Assembly: GCF_001612985.1 (NCBI RefSeq)
Contig: NZ_BDBM01000002.1
Coordinates: 62,001 to 126,000, forward strand
Direction of reading: 5' to 3'
From: Nocardia gamkensis NBRC 108242
GTDB taxonomy: Bacteria > Actinomycetota > Actinomycetes > Mycobacteriales > Mycobacteriaceae
DNA: 64,000 nucleotides
The translations under genes were made by a program, and so were the position numbers. Of this stretch, positions 30,514-43,204 are shown in pieces (the first letter of the stretch is position 1; each line of letters begins with the position of its first letter). Under the pieces are notes generated by a model that was not told where the DNA came from, made no database searches, and worked only from the letters and a program-made list of their open reading frames with translations.

Positions 30514-31794
30514 ATGTTCGTCCGAACTCTGTCGCTGCGTGACTTCCGCTCATGGGAGTATGCGGAACTCGAATTATCCCCAGGTCGAACCGTTTTCTTG
30601 GGATCGAACGGCAACGGCAAGACAAACCTGTTGGAAGCGATCGGCTACCTGGCCACGCTCGGTTCGCATCGCGTCGCCTCGGAAGCTCCGTTGATCCGCA
30701 CCGGGGCCGAGCGGGCCAGGGTCGGCGCCACGGTGGTCAACACCGGCCGCGAGCTCCGCATCGATGTGGAGCTGAACCAGGGCAGCGCCAATCGCGCGCA
30801 GATCAACCGCTCACCGGTCCGCCGGACGCGGGAGGTCCTGGGGATTCTGCAAACCGTGTTGTTCGCGCCGGAGGATCTGGCGCTGGTGCGCGGCGACCCG
30901 GGCGAGCGCCGTCGATTCATGGACGAGTTGTGCACAACCCGCCTCCCCAGATTGGCCGCGGTTCGCGGCGACTACGACCGGGTGTTACGCCAGCGCTCGG
31001 CACTGCTGAAAACGGCTGGGCGGCACGCTCGGTCCAAGGCCGATCTGAGCACCCTCGACGTGTGGGACGGGCACCTCGCCGCGCACGCGTCCGTTCTGCT
31101 CGCCCAGCGGCTGCGCTTGGTGCACGAGCTCGCGCCGTATCTTGCTCGGTCCTATGCTTCGATCGCCCCGGAGTCGCGGCCCGCGACGATCGCCTATCGC
31201 AGCGCCGCGCTGCCCCCGGAGTTCCTGGACCCGGCCAGGGCGCCGCGCCCGGAGGATCAGGAGGAGCTGGAGGGGATCCTGCTGCGCGAGCTCGCCGCCG
31301 CGCGACCGAAGGAACTCGAGCGCGGCGTGTGCCTGGTCGGTCCGCACCGCGACGAACTCGACCTGATGCTGGGGGATTCGCCCGCCAAGGGATTCGCCAG
31401 CCACGGCGAGTCCTGGTCGTTCGCCTTGGCTTTGCGGTTGGGCGCGTTCGAACTGCTGCGCGCCACCGGTGCCGAACCGGTACTGCTGCTCGATGACGTG
31501 TTCGCCGAACTCGATCGACGGCGCCGCGCCGCGCTGGCGGCCGTCGCGGCCGGCGCGGAGCAAGTGCTGATCACGGCGGCCGTCCCGGAGGACGTGCCGG
31601 CCGAACTCGCCGCCGTGCCGCTGCGGGTGGAAACCGCGGGCGGTCCCGACGGCCGCGTCTCCCGGATCGTCGCGGAGAACCCGTCGGGCAGCGACGATCT
31701 CGGCGGTGAACGGGAGAACGACGAGGCCACGCATCCGACGATCGAGAGCGAACGTGATCAGGTCACCGGTTCGACGGAGTCGCGGGCGCCGTAA
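30514..31794 (+). CDS. recF: DNA replication and repair protein RecF
   Basis: An SMC-like ATPase that loads RecA at gaps with RecO and RecR. Walker A is [15 protein letters not shown], near residues 29-43, after the start [20 protein letters not shown]. The ABC-type signature region is in the [20 protein letters not shown] segment, and Walker B is [15 protein letters not shown]. At 426 residues it is slightly longer than usual because of a polar C-terminal tail. The ribosome binding site is weak. It follows dnaN after a DnaA-box-bearing spacer. Confidence 0.96.
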   Translation: MFVRTLSLRDFRSWEYAELELSPGRTVFLGSNGNGKTNLLEAIGYLATLGSHRVASEAPLIRTGAERARVGATVVNTGRELRIDVELNQGSANRAQINRSPVRRTREVLGILQTVLFAPEDLALVRGDPGERRRFMDELCTTRLPRLAAVRGDYDRVLRQRSALLKTAGRHARSKADLSTLDVWDGHLAAHASVLLAQRLRLVHELAPYLARSYASIAPESRPATIAYRSAALPPEFLDPARAPRPEDQEELEGILLRELAAARPKELERGVCLVGPHRDELDLMLGDSPAKGFASHGESWSFALALRLGAFELLRATGAEPVLLLDDVFAELDRRRRAALAAVAAGAEQVLITAAVPEDVPAELAAVPLRVETAGGPDGRVSRIVAENPSGSDDLGGERENDEATHPTIESERDQVTGSTESRAP

Positions 31795-32153
31795 TCATCC
31801 ACAGGGGGAGTGGACAGGTGATCCCAGCATCCACATCGGCCGCTCCGGTCCACTACAGTGACCAGTCGTCGGTGCTACCGATCGAGTTCTCCCCAGTTGA
31901 GCCCGATTCCCCAACACCTGTGGAAAACTCGCCCGGTCAGGAGTGACCGCTCCTGTGCGACTCATTTCAGCAACAGCTGAGCAAGCGACCGAACTTGTCC
32001 GTAATCCGGCGATTTGGGCGGTGAACAGATCGTTCGCCCGGCTACCCGGGCGTGCGGCGCGCACCATTCCCGATACTGGCAACCTCGGGAAACGGCTGGG
32101 GACAACTTGATCGAAACTGGGGACAAACGACCGACTGCGGAGGGAGCGGGGCG
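31795..32153. other. recF-dciA intergenic region
   Basis: About 360 bp without a supported gene. Scattered TCCACA sequences occur (ATCATCCACA at 31795, GCATCCACA at about 31828, TGTGGAAAA at about 31919), so it may hold outlying DnaA contacts. GGAGGGAGCGG near its end is the dciA ribosome binding site. Confidence 0.5.
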
Positions 32154-32723
32154 ATGAACGATCAGCCCGCGGAGCCCGGCCCCGCCGAATCCGCAGGAGC
32201 GCAGCCCGAACTGCGTGGCATCGACCTGGCGCGGCGCGCCCTTGAGGAAGCGCGCGCCGCGGCACGGGCGAGTGGCAAGGCTGTCGGTCAGGGCCGTTCC
32301 TCGCCTCAGCGCAGGCTGCGGCCCGGCGCCCGCAGGCGCACCGGGTGGTCCGGCGCCGGCCCCGACGAGCGCGATCCACAGCCGCTGTCCCGGCTGACCG
32401 GCTCCATCGCCAAGAACCGCGGGTGGTCGAACAAGGTGGCCGAGGGAATGGTCTTCGGCCGCTGGGCGGGAGTGGTGGGCGAGGACATCGCCGCGCACGC
32501 CACACCGATCACCCTGAAGGACGGCGTACTGAGCATCTCCGCCGAGTCGACCGCGTGGGCGACGCAGCTGCGGATGCTGCAGAGCCAGATCCTGGCGAAG
32601 ATCAATGCCGCGGTCGGCCAGGGCGTGGTGACCTCGCTGAAGATCTCGGGGCCTACCGCGCCGAGCTGGCGCAAGGGTGAACGCCATATCAGAGGTCGCG
32701 GACCCCGCGACACCTACGGCTGA
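32154..32723 (+). CDS. dciA: DciA-type replicative helicase operator (DUF721)
   Basis: A 189-residue protein of the DUF721/DciA family, the ancestral bacterial helicase loader used where DnaC/DnaI are absent. The N-terminal basic linker ([20 protein letters not shown]) is followed by the conserved DUF721 core: [38 protein letters not shown], and [20 protein letters not shown]. It corresponds to Rv0004 between recF and gyrB. The ATG at 32154 has GGAGGGAGC upstream. The role in loading DnaB is established for mycobacterial DciA and inferred here. Confidence 0.94.
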   Translation: MNDQPAEPGPAESAGAQPELRGIDLARRALEEARAAARASGKAVGQGRSSPQRRLRPGARRRTGWSGAGPDERDPQPLSRLTGSIAKNRGWSNKVAEGMVFGRWAGVVGEDIAAHATPITLKDGVLSISAESTAWATQLRMLQSQILAKINAAVGQGVVTSLKISGPTAPSWRKGERHIRGRGPRDTYG

Positions 32724-32734
32724 CCATCGCGAGC

Positions 32735-32747
32735 AGTATCTGATACT
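32735..32747. promoter_or_regulatory. short palindrome upstream of the epoxide-hydrolase-like gene
   Basis: AGTATCTGATACT, a perfect 13-base palindrome 12 bases after the dciA stop; a possible operator. No regulator gene is adjacent. Confidence 0.4.
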
Positions 32748-32773
32748 TGGTGTTACGTTTATTCCGAAAGTGG

Positions 32774-32789
32774 CGTTTCACGTGGAACG
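32774..32789. promoter_or_regulatory. candidate parS site 7 (right of oriC)
   Basis: CGTTTCACGTGGAACG, three mismatches to consensus but a near-perfect palindrome (GCGTTTCACGTGGAACGC with flanks). It shares the CACGTGGAACG half with the rsmG site. It would be the only site right of oriC in this window. Confidence 0.5.
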
Positions 32790-32859
32790 CCCCGGTTCGA
32801 CGTCGCACCGAGCAGCTGGCGACGCCGGACCGGAATCGTGCGGGCAGAAAGAATTTTCG

Positions 32860-33771
32860 ATGACGATCACCACGGCGGTCGGTCCGTTTCCGGCGAGCGC
32901 AACTCGGACGGTTCGCCGGGGTGATGTCGAACTCGCGGTCTACGAATGCGGCAACCCCGACGGCGTGCCGGTTCTGCTGATCCATGGCTGGCCCGATACG
33001 CATCTGCTGTGGAGCCGGGTAGCGGCCCGGCTCGGCGGCCGCCATCGCGTGATCGCCTTCGACAATCGAGGCGTGGGCAGCAGCTCGGCGCCGGCAGCGG
33101 TCGAGGACTATCGGATCGAGGAACTCTCGGCCGATGTCCGGGCGGTCATCGACGCGGTCGCGCCCGGCGAACGGGTGCACGTCCTCGGGCACGACTGGGG
33201 ATCGGTGATCGGATGGGAAGCGGTCGCCGCCGCGGACGCCGCATCGGTAATCGCGTCCTTCACCTCGGTGTCCGGCCCCAACCTGGACTTCCTCGGCGCC
33301 TATCTGCGTGGTCCGCTCACCCCGGCGCGGCTGCGCGGCGCGCTGACCCAAGCCGTGGCCTCGGCCTATACCGTCGCCTTCCAGATCCCCAAGTTGCCGG
33401 ATCCGGTGCTGCGGGTGCTCTCCGCCCGCTGGCCGCGTTTCCTCGCGTTCTTCGATGGCCTGGACCCCGCACTGGTGGAAACGGCGCCGACGCTGCGCAC
33501 CGATATGCTCAACGGTCTGAAGCTCTACCGCGCGAACATCCGGCCTCACCTGCGTCATCCGCGGCCTCGTCCGATCGAGGTGCCCGTCCAGCTGATCGTC
33601 GCCACTCGCGACCGCGCCGTGCGGCCCGTGGCCAACGCCGAGGCCGACCGGTGGGTGCCGCGTTTGACCCGGGTCGAGATCCCGGCGCGGCACTGGTCGC
33701 CGATCTCCCACCCCGCGGAGCTGGCGCGTCACACCGCCGCGTTCATCGCTCGGATCGACGCCCCGCGCTGA
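32860..33771 (+). CDS. alpha/beta hydrolase, epoxide hydrolase-like
   Basis: A 303-residue alpha/beta-hydrolase. The HGWPD oxyanion motif is near residue 42, and the nucleophile elbow is GHDWGS with aspartate 112, the nucleophile type of epoxide hydrolases and haloalkane dehalogenases rather than serine esterases. A catalytic histidine candidate is in ARHWSPISHP near the C-terminus. The ATG at 32860 starts the conserved part; the longer frame overlapping dciA is rejected. It interrupts the dciA-gyrB neighbourhood found in M. tuberculosis, so it is a lineage-specific insertion. The substrate is unknown. Confidence 0.85.
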   Translation: MTITTAVGPFPASATRTVRRGDVELAVYECGNPDGVPVLLIHGWPDTHLLWSRVAARLGGRHRVIAFDNRGVGSSSAPAAVEDYRIEELSADVRAVIDAVAPGERVHVLGHDWGSVIGWEAVAAADAASVIASFTSVSGPNLDFLGAYLRGPLTPARLRGALTQAVASAYTVAFQIPKLPDPVLRVLSARWPRFLAFFDGLDPALVETAPTLRTDMLNGLKLYRANIRPHLRHPRPRPIEVPVQLIVATRDRAVRPVANAEADRWVPRLTRVEIPARHWSPISHPAELARHTAAFIARIDAPR

Positions 33772-33921
33772 TCCGGGGCGGTGACCCGCCGACGCATCTC
33801 TCAGGCCACTTCTGATGGATCAAAACCAGCGGGAGGCGGAACCGAGTCGCCGAATTCCGATTTCTCGCATCCACGGCGCTGTGAGGGGTGTCGGAAGTGG
33901 GTTGTAAGTTGGGTGTACCAG

Positions 33922-33927
33922 TAGGAT
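33922..33927 (+). promoter_or_regulatory. candidate -10 box of the gyrBA promoter
   Basis: TAGGAT fits the actinobacterial TANNNT -10. It lies in the 299-bp spacer 5' of gyrB, about 140 bases before the start. A GGGTTG sequence 17 bases upstream is a possible -35. Confidence 0.5.
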
Positions 33928-33941
33928 GGTGACGTAACTAG

Positions 33942-36116
<2,175 letters not shown>

Positions 36117-36168
36117 CCGGCGTGAGTTCACACAGCCCTGTTCACGCCAGGCCCGGTAAGGAGACCGC

Positions 36169-38688
<2,520 letters not shown>

Positions 38689-38727
38689 CCCATCAGCGGC
38701 GGCAACGAACGGACCCAAGGATTCCCA

Positions 38728-39945
38728 TTGACCACTCCGAATCAGCCGAATGACGAGCGGCACCAGACGAACGGTGTGACCGAGCGGATCGCACCGTCAC
38801 CGATCCCGCCGCGGCCGATCCCACGGCCGGTCGCCTCGGCCGAGAACGGTCAGCCCGGCGGCGGCCAGCAGAGCGGCCAGCCGGTCGGTCACCCCGGTGG
38901 TGGCCAGGCCGGCGGTCACCCCGGTGGCGCGCAGCCGGGTGGTCACCCGGGCCAGCCGAACGGGCCGCAGTCCGGCGGGCACCCGGGTGGGCAGCCGGGC
39001 AACCAGCCCGGCGGCAACCAGCCGAACGCTCAGCAGCGCGAGATCCGCGAGCAGCAGGGTGATTTCGCGCCGCAGCAGGGCGCGCCGGACCAGGCGCCCG
39101 GCGGCGACGGCCAGGACCGGTTCGACCAGAAGACGACGCGGATCAACAACCAAGCCCCGCAGTCCGCGCCCGAGAGCGAGGACAAGCAACCGGTCGGCGC
39201 CGCGGGCAACGGCGGACAACAGTCGCCGTACCAGGACGGGTGGGCGCAGCTGCCGCAGCGGGAGCCGCAGTCCAACCTGTACCGTCCCGGCCAGGCGCCG
39301 GTCACCGGACGCCCGAACTCCGGCGGTGGGGGTCTCGGCGGCGGCACGTCCAACGCGCGCACCACCGCCGACCTGGCGGCCAAGGCGGCGCGCAAGGAAG
39401 CGGCCATGGTGAAGTCGGTCGGCATCGACGGGCCCACCCGCAGCATCGCGCGCCCGGAACTGATCAAGGACATGCCCGACCTGTCCGAGATCCGGCACCC
39501 GCTGCCGCCGAACGAAGCAGGAGTTCCGCAGGGCGGGCCGGTTTCGCCCGCGGTTCCGGTCGCGGTCGCCGCGGTCGCCTCCGGGGAGCCGCTGCGGGCC
39601 ACGGTGCAGATCCGGCGCATCGATCCCTGGTCGACGCTGAAGATCTCGCTCGTCATCAGCGTGGCGATGTTCTTCGTGTGGATGCTCGCGGTCGGCCTGC
39701 TCTACATCGTGCTCGAGGGCATGGGCGTGTGGGAGCGGCTGAACAACACGTTCACCGACATGGTGTCGCAGGACAGCGGCTCGGTGGGACTGATCGACGC
39801 GGGCACCGTGTTCGGTTACGCGGGCGTGATCGGCCTGATCAACGTCGTGTTGTTCACCGCGCTCGGCACCGTCGGCACCTTCATCTACAACCAGTGCTGC
39901 GATCTCGTCGGCGGTATCCAGGTCACCCTGGCCGACCCTGACTAG
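38728..39945 (+). CDS. DUF3566 transmembrane protein with Gly/Pro/Gln-rich N-terminus
   Basis: Occupies the Rv0007 position after gyrA. About 290 residues at the N-terminus are low-complexity, with repeated GGHPGG/QPGG/QSG units. The C-terminal DUF3566 domain starts VQIRRIDPWSTLKISLVISV and has two membrane helices (VISVAMFFVWMLAVGLLYIV and VIGLINVVLFTALGTVGTFIY). The start is TTG at 38728 with only AAGG upstream, so the exact N-terminus is uncertain. The function of DUF3566 is not established; its constant place by gyrA suggests a link to growth or the envelope. Confidence 0.88.
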   Translation: MTTPNQPNDERHQTNGVTERIAPSPIPPRPIPRPVASAENGQPGGGQQSGQPVGHPGGGQAGGHPGGAQPGGHPGQPNGPQSGGHPGGQPGNQPGGNQPNAQQREIREQQGDFAPQQGAPDQAPGGDGQDRFDQKTTRINNQAPQSAPESEDKQPVGAAGNGGQQSPYQDGWAQLPQREPQSNLYRPGQAPVTGRPNSGGGGLGGGTSNARTTADLAAKAARKEAAMVKSVGIDGPTRSIARPELIKDMPDLSEIRHPLPPNEAGVPQGGPVSPAVPVAVAAVASGEPLRATVQIRRIDPWSTLKISLVISVAMFFVWMLAVGLLYIVLEGMGVWERLNNTFTDMVSQDSGSVGLIDAGTVFGYAGVIGLINVVLFTALGTVGTFIYNQCCDLVGGIQVTLADPD

Positions 39946-39962
39946 CAAGGCCGGCATCACGG

Positions 39963-40005
39963 ACGGCCGGTACCCGCCACCATTGGTCGGGTGCCGGCCG
40001 TTTTC
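39963..40005 (+). terminator. rho-independent terminator after the DUF3566 gene
   Basis: Stem ACGGCCGGTACCCG (39963-39976) / CGGGTGCCGGCCGT (39988-40001), with one wobble pair, followed by TTTTC. Confidence 0.9.
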
Positions 40006-40098
40006 GTTGAGCACAGGGCGTCTACCAGCCGTTTTGGTTCATCGGAGAACTGTTGTGTAGTCTCTACACGTTGTTGTTCACGCGAACAACACCACTAC

Positions 40099-40175
40099 GG
40101 GCCTATAGCTCAGGCGGTTAGAGCGCTTCGCTGATAACGAAGAGGTCGGAGGTTCAAGTCCTCCTAGGCCCACCA
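40099..40175 (+). tRNA. ileT: tRNA-Ile (GAT)
   Basis: A full cloverleaf: acceptor GGGCCTA/TAGGCCC, D-arm GCTCAGGCGGTTAGAGC, anticodon stem CTTCG/CGAAG with loop CTGATAA (anticodon GAT, 40133-40135), T-arm GGAGGTTCAAGTCCTCC, and encoded CCA (40173-40175). It is in the ileT position after gyrA, as in mycobacteria; the expected neighbouring tRNA-Ala is displaced. Confidence 0.98.
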
Positions 40176-40578
40176 TGTGATTTGGCTATAACACCAGCTA
40201 AAATGCTGTTTCTTAAAGTCTCCCTGTCCTTTTTGTCCTGATTTTCTGGTGACATTGTCACCAGAAAATCGGCGACCACAGGTGGCTTTCCTACCTGCCC
40301 TTCACCCCGATGGGGTCGGAGGTGCGGGTCCTCCGGCCCCCGGTCTACGGCAGCGGAGGAGCTTCATGCCCCACTCCGGCACGTCGACCGGGACACCTTT
40401 GCGCGGTCGCACACATCGCGTCACGTGGGCACTGGCGGGATGCATTCGGCTGATCAGCAGCCTGCCAAAGCGCTGAATGTGGCGTAGCGGAGCCAAGAGC
40501 CGGCCTACTCCACTGTCGGCCGTATCGCGTCTGTTGTCGCGGCGAACCGGATCATCGAGGGTGGTCCGGCGGCGGAGG
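40176..40578. other. AT-richer spacer with a 31-bp palindrome, left edge of the accessory block
   Basis: About 400 bp without a supported gene. Its first 100 bases are clearly less GC-rich than the surroundings. It contains the perfect palindrome at 40240-40270. Confidence 0.6.
40240..40270. repeat. perfect 15-bp inverted repeat 65 bases 3' of tRNA-Ile
   Basis: Arm GATTTTCTGGTGACA (40240-40254), one central base, arm TGTCACCAGAAAATC (40256-40270). There is no T-tract on the + strand side, though TTTTTG lies just upstream. Candidates: tRNA terminator, regulator operator, or a scar of site-specific insertion. Confidence 0.85.
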
Positions 40579-40743
40579 TCAGGGCCTGGGGTGTTCGGCG
40601 GTGTACTGCTCGCGCCAGCGCTCGATGAGCGGCGCGAGTTCGTTGGTCATGTAGGTGTAGAAGTCCTGCATCTCGTGCAGACGCTGCGCAGTGGCGCTGT
40701 CCGCCTCAGCGGCGTCGATGCCTTCTTGGGCGTCCTCGCGCAT
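40579..40743 (-). CDS. small hypothetical protein (54 aa)
   Basis: Reads MREDAQEGIDAAEADSATAQ, followed by an aromatic, helical tail (FYTYMTNELAPLIERW). The composition is protein-like: amphipathic and acidic, with sensible hydrophobic spacing. I do not recognise it. It is divergent from the ABC ATPase, whose start is 12 bases away, so a longer version starting further upstream would overlap that gene. It could be a fragment of a larger regulator of the ABC gene. Confidence 0.4.
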   Translation of the reverse strand: MREDAQEGIDAAEADSATAQRLHEMQDFYTYMTNELAPLIERWREQYTAEHPRP

Positions 40744-40755
40744 GGTGGCCAGCAC

Positions 40756-41988
40756 ATGGTGAACGTTATCGAGCTGCGAGGGCTCACCAAGACCTACGGT
40801 TCGCGGCGGGGGTTGGTAAATCTGTCTCTCGAGGTCCGCCAAGGCGAGGTCTTCGGGTTTCTCGGCCCGAACGGGGCCGGGAAGTCGACGACCATCCGAC
40901 TGTTGCTCGACCTGATCCGGCCCACAGCAGGTAGTGCTCGCGTGCTGGGTCTGGACCCTCGACGGGACGCGGTGCGGCTACACGCCGAAATCGGATACCT
41001 CGCAGGTGATTTCGTTGTTCCAGGACGGCAACGGGTAGGTGCGATGTTGCGGTTCCTTGCGGCGCTGCGCGGCGGGGCGTCACCGCAGCGGATCGAGGCG
41101 CTGTGCGAGCGTCTGGAATTGGATCAGGAAGCACAGGTGAGCAGCCTGTCCAAAGGTAACCGGCAAAAGCTCGGGCTGGTCCAGGCGTTCATGCACACCC
41201 CTCGGCTGCTGATCCTGGACGAGCCGACATCCGGTCTGGATCCGCTGGGTCAGCAGATCTTTCTGGAGATGGTCGCCGAGGCCGCAGGCAACGGGCAGAC
41301 GGTGTTCATGTCCAGCCACATCATGAGCGAGGTGGAGGCGGTCGCCGACCGAGTCGGCATCATTCGCGACGGTCGACTGGTCACCTTGAACACCGTGTCC
41401 GGGCTGCGGGCCAACGCAGTGCGCGATGTGGAGGTCACCTTCGCGGAGCCGGTGACCGCCGCCGAGTTCGCCGCCCTGCCCGCTGTCCGCGACGTCCAAG
41501 TGGACGGCGCCACCCTGCGTTGCCAGGTCACCGGAAGCCCGGAAGCACTGCTGCGGAGGATCGTTACCCACCGCGTGACTGGACTACTGGTCACCGAACC
41601 CGCTCTCGAGGACCTGTTCCACGGCTATCGGGTCCGGACTCATTCGCTTCAACCATCGCGACCTGACCAACTGACCCCACGCGAGGGCGCCACCGCATCG
41701 TTGGCGCCCTCGCCGCGTTCCGGTGGCCACTCGGGAACGGACCCAAGCTCTGTCGGCAGGCGGTTCGACGGGCTTCGCCGGGAAGTATCGAGATGTCGGT
41801 GTGGGATCGAAGCGGATTCGAGGAAAGCAAGCAGGCCGCTCCGTCCGGGCTGTCCATCATGTCAAGAACCGGGTGATCTGCGCGATCGCCTCGATGGGAT
41901 GTTGTGCACGGATGGCCTCGCCGATCGGCTGGAAGCGCCATGTTGCCCCTGCCCGCGAGACCTTGCCCATCACCAAGCCGGTATGTGA
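40756..41988 (+). CDS. ABC transporter ATP-binding protein with an abnormal read-through C-terminus
   Basis: A complete nucleotide-binding domain of the exporter/DrrA-like type: Walker A LGPNGAGKST, signature VSSLSKGNRQKLGLVQAFM, Walker B LLILDEPTSGLDPLG, and the H-loop in VFMSSHIMSEVEAVADRV. The normal family end is near EDLFHGYR (around nt 41635). Beyond that the frame continues about 115 residues through low-complexity sequence, a 12-bp hairpin (41681-41713), and antisense over the 3' end of the TerD gene. Stops in the other two frames lie at 41664 and 41672, so a small frameshift near 41640-41660 probably removed the native stop. No partner permease is adjacent; one lies at 46.1 kb. Confidence 0.75.
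   Translation: MVNVIELRGLTKTYGSRRGLVNLSLEVRQGEVFGFLGPNGAGKSTTIRLLLDLIRPTAGSARVLGLDPRRDAVRLHAEIGYLAGDFVVPGRQRVGAMLRFLAALRGGASPQRIEALCERLELDQEAQVSSLSKGNRQKLGLVQAFMHTPRLLILDEPTSGLDPLGQQIFLEMVAEAAGNGQTVFMSSHIMSEVEAVADRVGIIRDGRLVTLNTVSGLRANAVRDVEVTFAEPVTAAEFAALPAVRDVQVDGATLRCQVTGSPEALLRRIVTHRVTGLLVTEPALEDLFHGYRVRTHSLQPSRPDQLTPREGATASLAPSPRSGGHSGTDPSSVGRRFDGLRREVSRCRCGIEADSRKASRPLRPGCPSCQEPGDLRDRLDGMLCTDGLADRLEAPCCPCPRDLAHHQAGM
41681..41713. terminator. hairpin inside the read-through tail of the ABC ATPase frame
   Basis: Perfect 12-bp stem GCGAGGGCGCCA (41681-41692) / TGGCGCCCTCGC (41702-41713) with a 9-base loop. It looks like a terminator between the convergent ABC and terD genes, supporting an earlier native stop for the ABC gene. 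Confidence 0.65.
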
Positions 41989-42399
41989 TGCGTCTGCGCT
42001 CAGGTCGTGGCGGGCGATCTCGGTGCCGGAGACGGTGTCGACCACGCGGCAGAACGCGTTTTCGATCTGGCCGAAGGTTTGGCCGGTGTAGGAGGTGACG
42101 AGGAGGACAAGGGTGGTGATTTGGGCGGGAATGCGGGTCAGATCGATGGTGATGACCTCGTTGTCTCCTTTGCCTTCACCCGTGGTGCTGTCCCCGAGGT
42201 GTCGCACCGAGCCGTCTCGCGAGCTGAGCTGCTGGTGGTAGACGACGTCTGTGATGTGGTCGTCGGTGAACAGCAATGCCGAGACGTTCAGATCGATGTC
42301 TCTGGCGTTGAAGCCGAACCGGCTCCGCCGCACGGGATCCCATCCCAGCGCCACGCGCAGGTGCTCGAGCCTCGTCCGGTGTGGGTCAGTCGCTGTCAT
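41857..42399 (-). CDS. TerD family protein (tellurium resistance / stress, calcium-binding fold)
   Basis: A 180-residue TerD-family protein. Family landmarks: VALGWDP at the start, FNARDIDLNVSALLFTDD, the DGSVRHLGDSTTGEGKGDNE segment that carries the acidic calcium-binding residues, FGQIENAFCRVVD, and the ending GTEIARHDLSADASHTGLVM. TerD proteins are linked to tellurite, phage and stress responses, with no known catalytic reaction. The ATG at 42399 has AAGGAAG upstream and a TTTATA-like -10 just before that. No other ter genes are nearby, so this is a solitary copy. Confidence 0.92.
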   Translation of the reverse strand: MTATDPHRTRLEHLRVALGWDPVRRSRFGFNARDIDLNVSALLFTDDHITDVVYHQQLSSRDGSVRHLGDSTTGEGKGDNEVITIDLTRIPAQITTLVLLVTSYTGQTFGQIENAFCRVVDTVSGTEIARHDLSADASHTGLVMGKVSRAGATWRFQPIGEAIRAQHPIEAIAQITRFLT

Positions 42400-42978
42400 C
42401 GATTGCTTCCTTCGGGGGTATAAATCGGACGAGCGCCGAGCGGAGTCATCGGAACTGCACGGGAAGCCGAAAGCCTTTGGCGTCGACGGGTTCGCAAAGG
42501 CGGCAAGCACGTGGCGCCCTGTCGGATCAGCAGCGCGGGCCGCGGTCAGCTCCTGCAATCCGAGTGTGCTCGGCGATCGCCATGCGGCTCGGGATCTTGC
42601 AGGGTGGTGCTCCGATGAGCGTCGGCGAACTGAAAATCTCCGGCGCAACGATCTGCGACGTCCGCCGTGAGGTCTGGACACGGTGCGCTCCTGATCGTCG
42701 GACGGGCCCGATCTCAGGTTGAGGATCGGGTTGCCGACCAGACTTCCCGGCGCACCACTTGTAAAGATGCCGTAAACGGGCGGCCGGGGCAAATGGTGTC
42801 GGTTCGGCGTTGTGCGACGTCGGCGCAGATGCTTCCGGTATCGGAGTCGTGCGCTCGGCTGCTGGAGGCGACGGGAGGATGTCGCCCACCGGGCCGATCC
42901 AACGGCGTGCCTACGTTCGCTGCCGACCCACAATCCGAGTTCGCCCGAGAAGCGTCGTCGCCGAGACGGGGCAGTGGT
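42400..42978. repeat. non-coding region with dispersed repeat copies (A and degenerate D)
   Basis: No supported gene. Copy A of the accessory-block repeat lies at 42733-42756 (core GACCAGACTTCCCGGCGCAC). A degenerate inverted copy lies at 42660-42683 (GTCCGCCGTGAGGTCTGGAC). Sequence just left (about 42500-42560) resembles 45296-45360 next to copy C, in both cases including a CAGCGCGG and a GGTCA(A/G)CTCCT stretch. Confidence 0.7.
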
Positions 42979-43065
42979 TCAGTCGTTCGAGCGGTTGGCG
43001 TGGCGAATCAGCAGGGCGACGATGAGGAACGCTGCGATCAGACCGAACGCGAGAGCCTCGGCCAT
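42979..43065 (-). CDS. 28-residue single-pass membrane microprotein
   Basis: Reads MAEALAFGLIAAFLIVALLI, then RHANRSND: one hydrophobic helix with a short polar, basic end. AGGAG lies five bases upstream of the ATG at 43065. It lies 139 bases downstream of the ArsB/NhaD-type transporter on the same strand and could be a small accessory subunit, in the way KdpF is for the Kdp system. There is no direct homology that I can name. The good ribosome binding site and clean membrane-helix composition are the support. Confidence 0.6.
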   Translation of the reverse strand: MAEALAFGLIAAFLIVALLIRHANRSND

Positions 43066-43204
43066 GGCTACTCCTGACACCGTGGGGATTGGTGCACAGC
43101 ACCGTGTGCTCAGCCTGCCACGCGACCCGCGCCGTGGACAATCACCGGGATCGGCGGAGATTCTCGACATACGGGCGTGCTTCGGTCGACAGCTGGAGCT
43201 TTCT

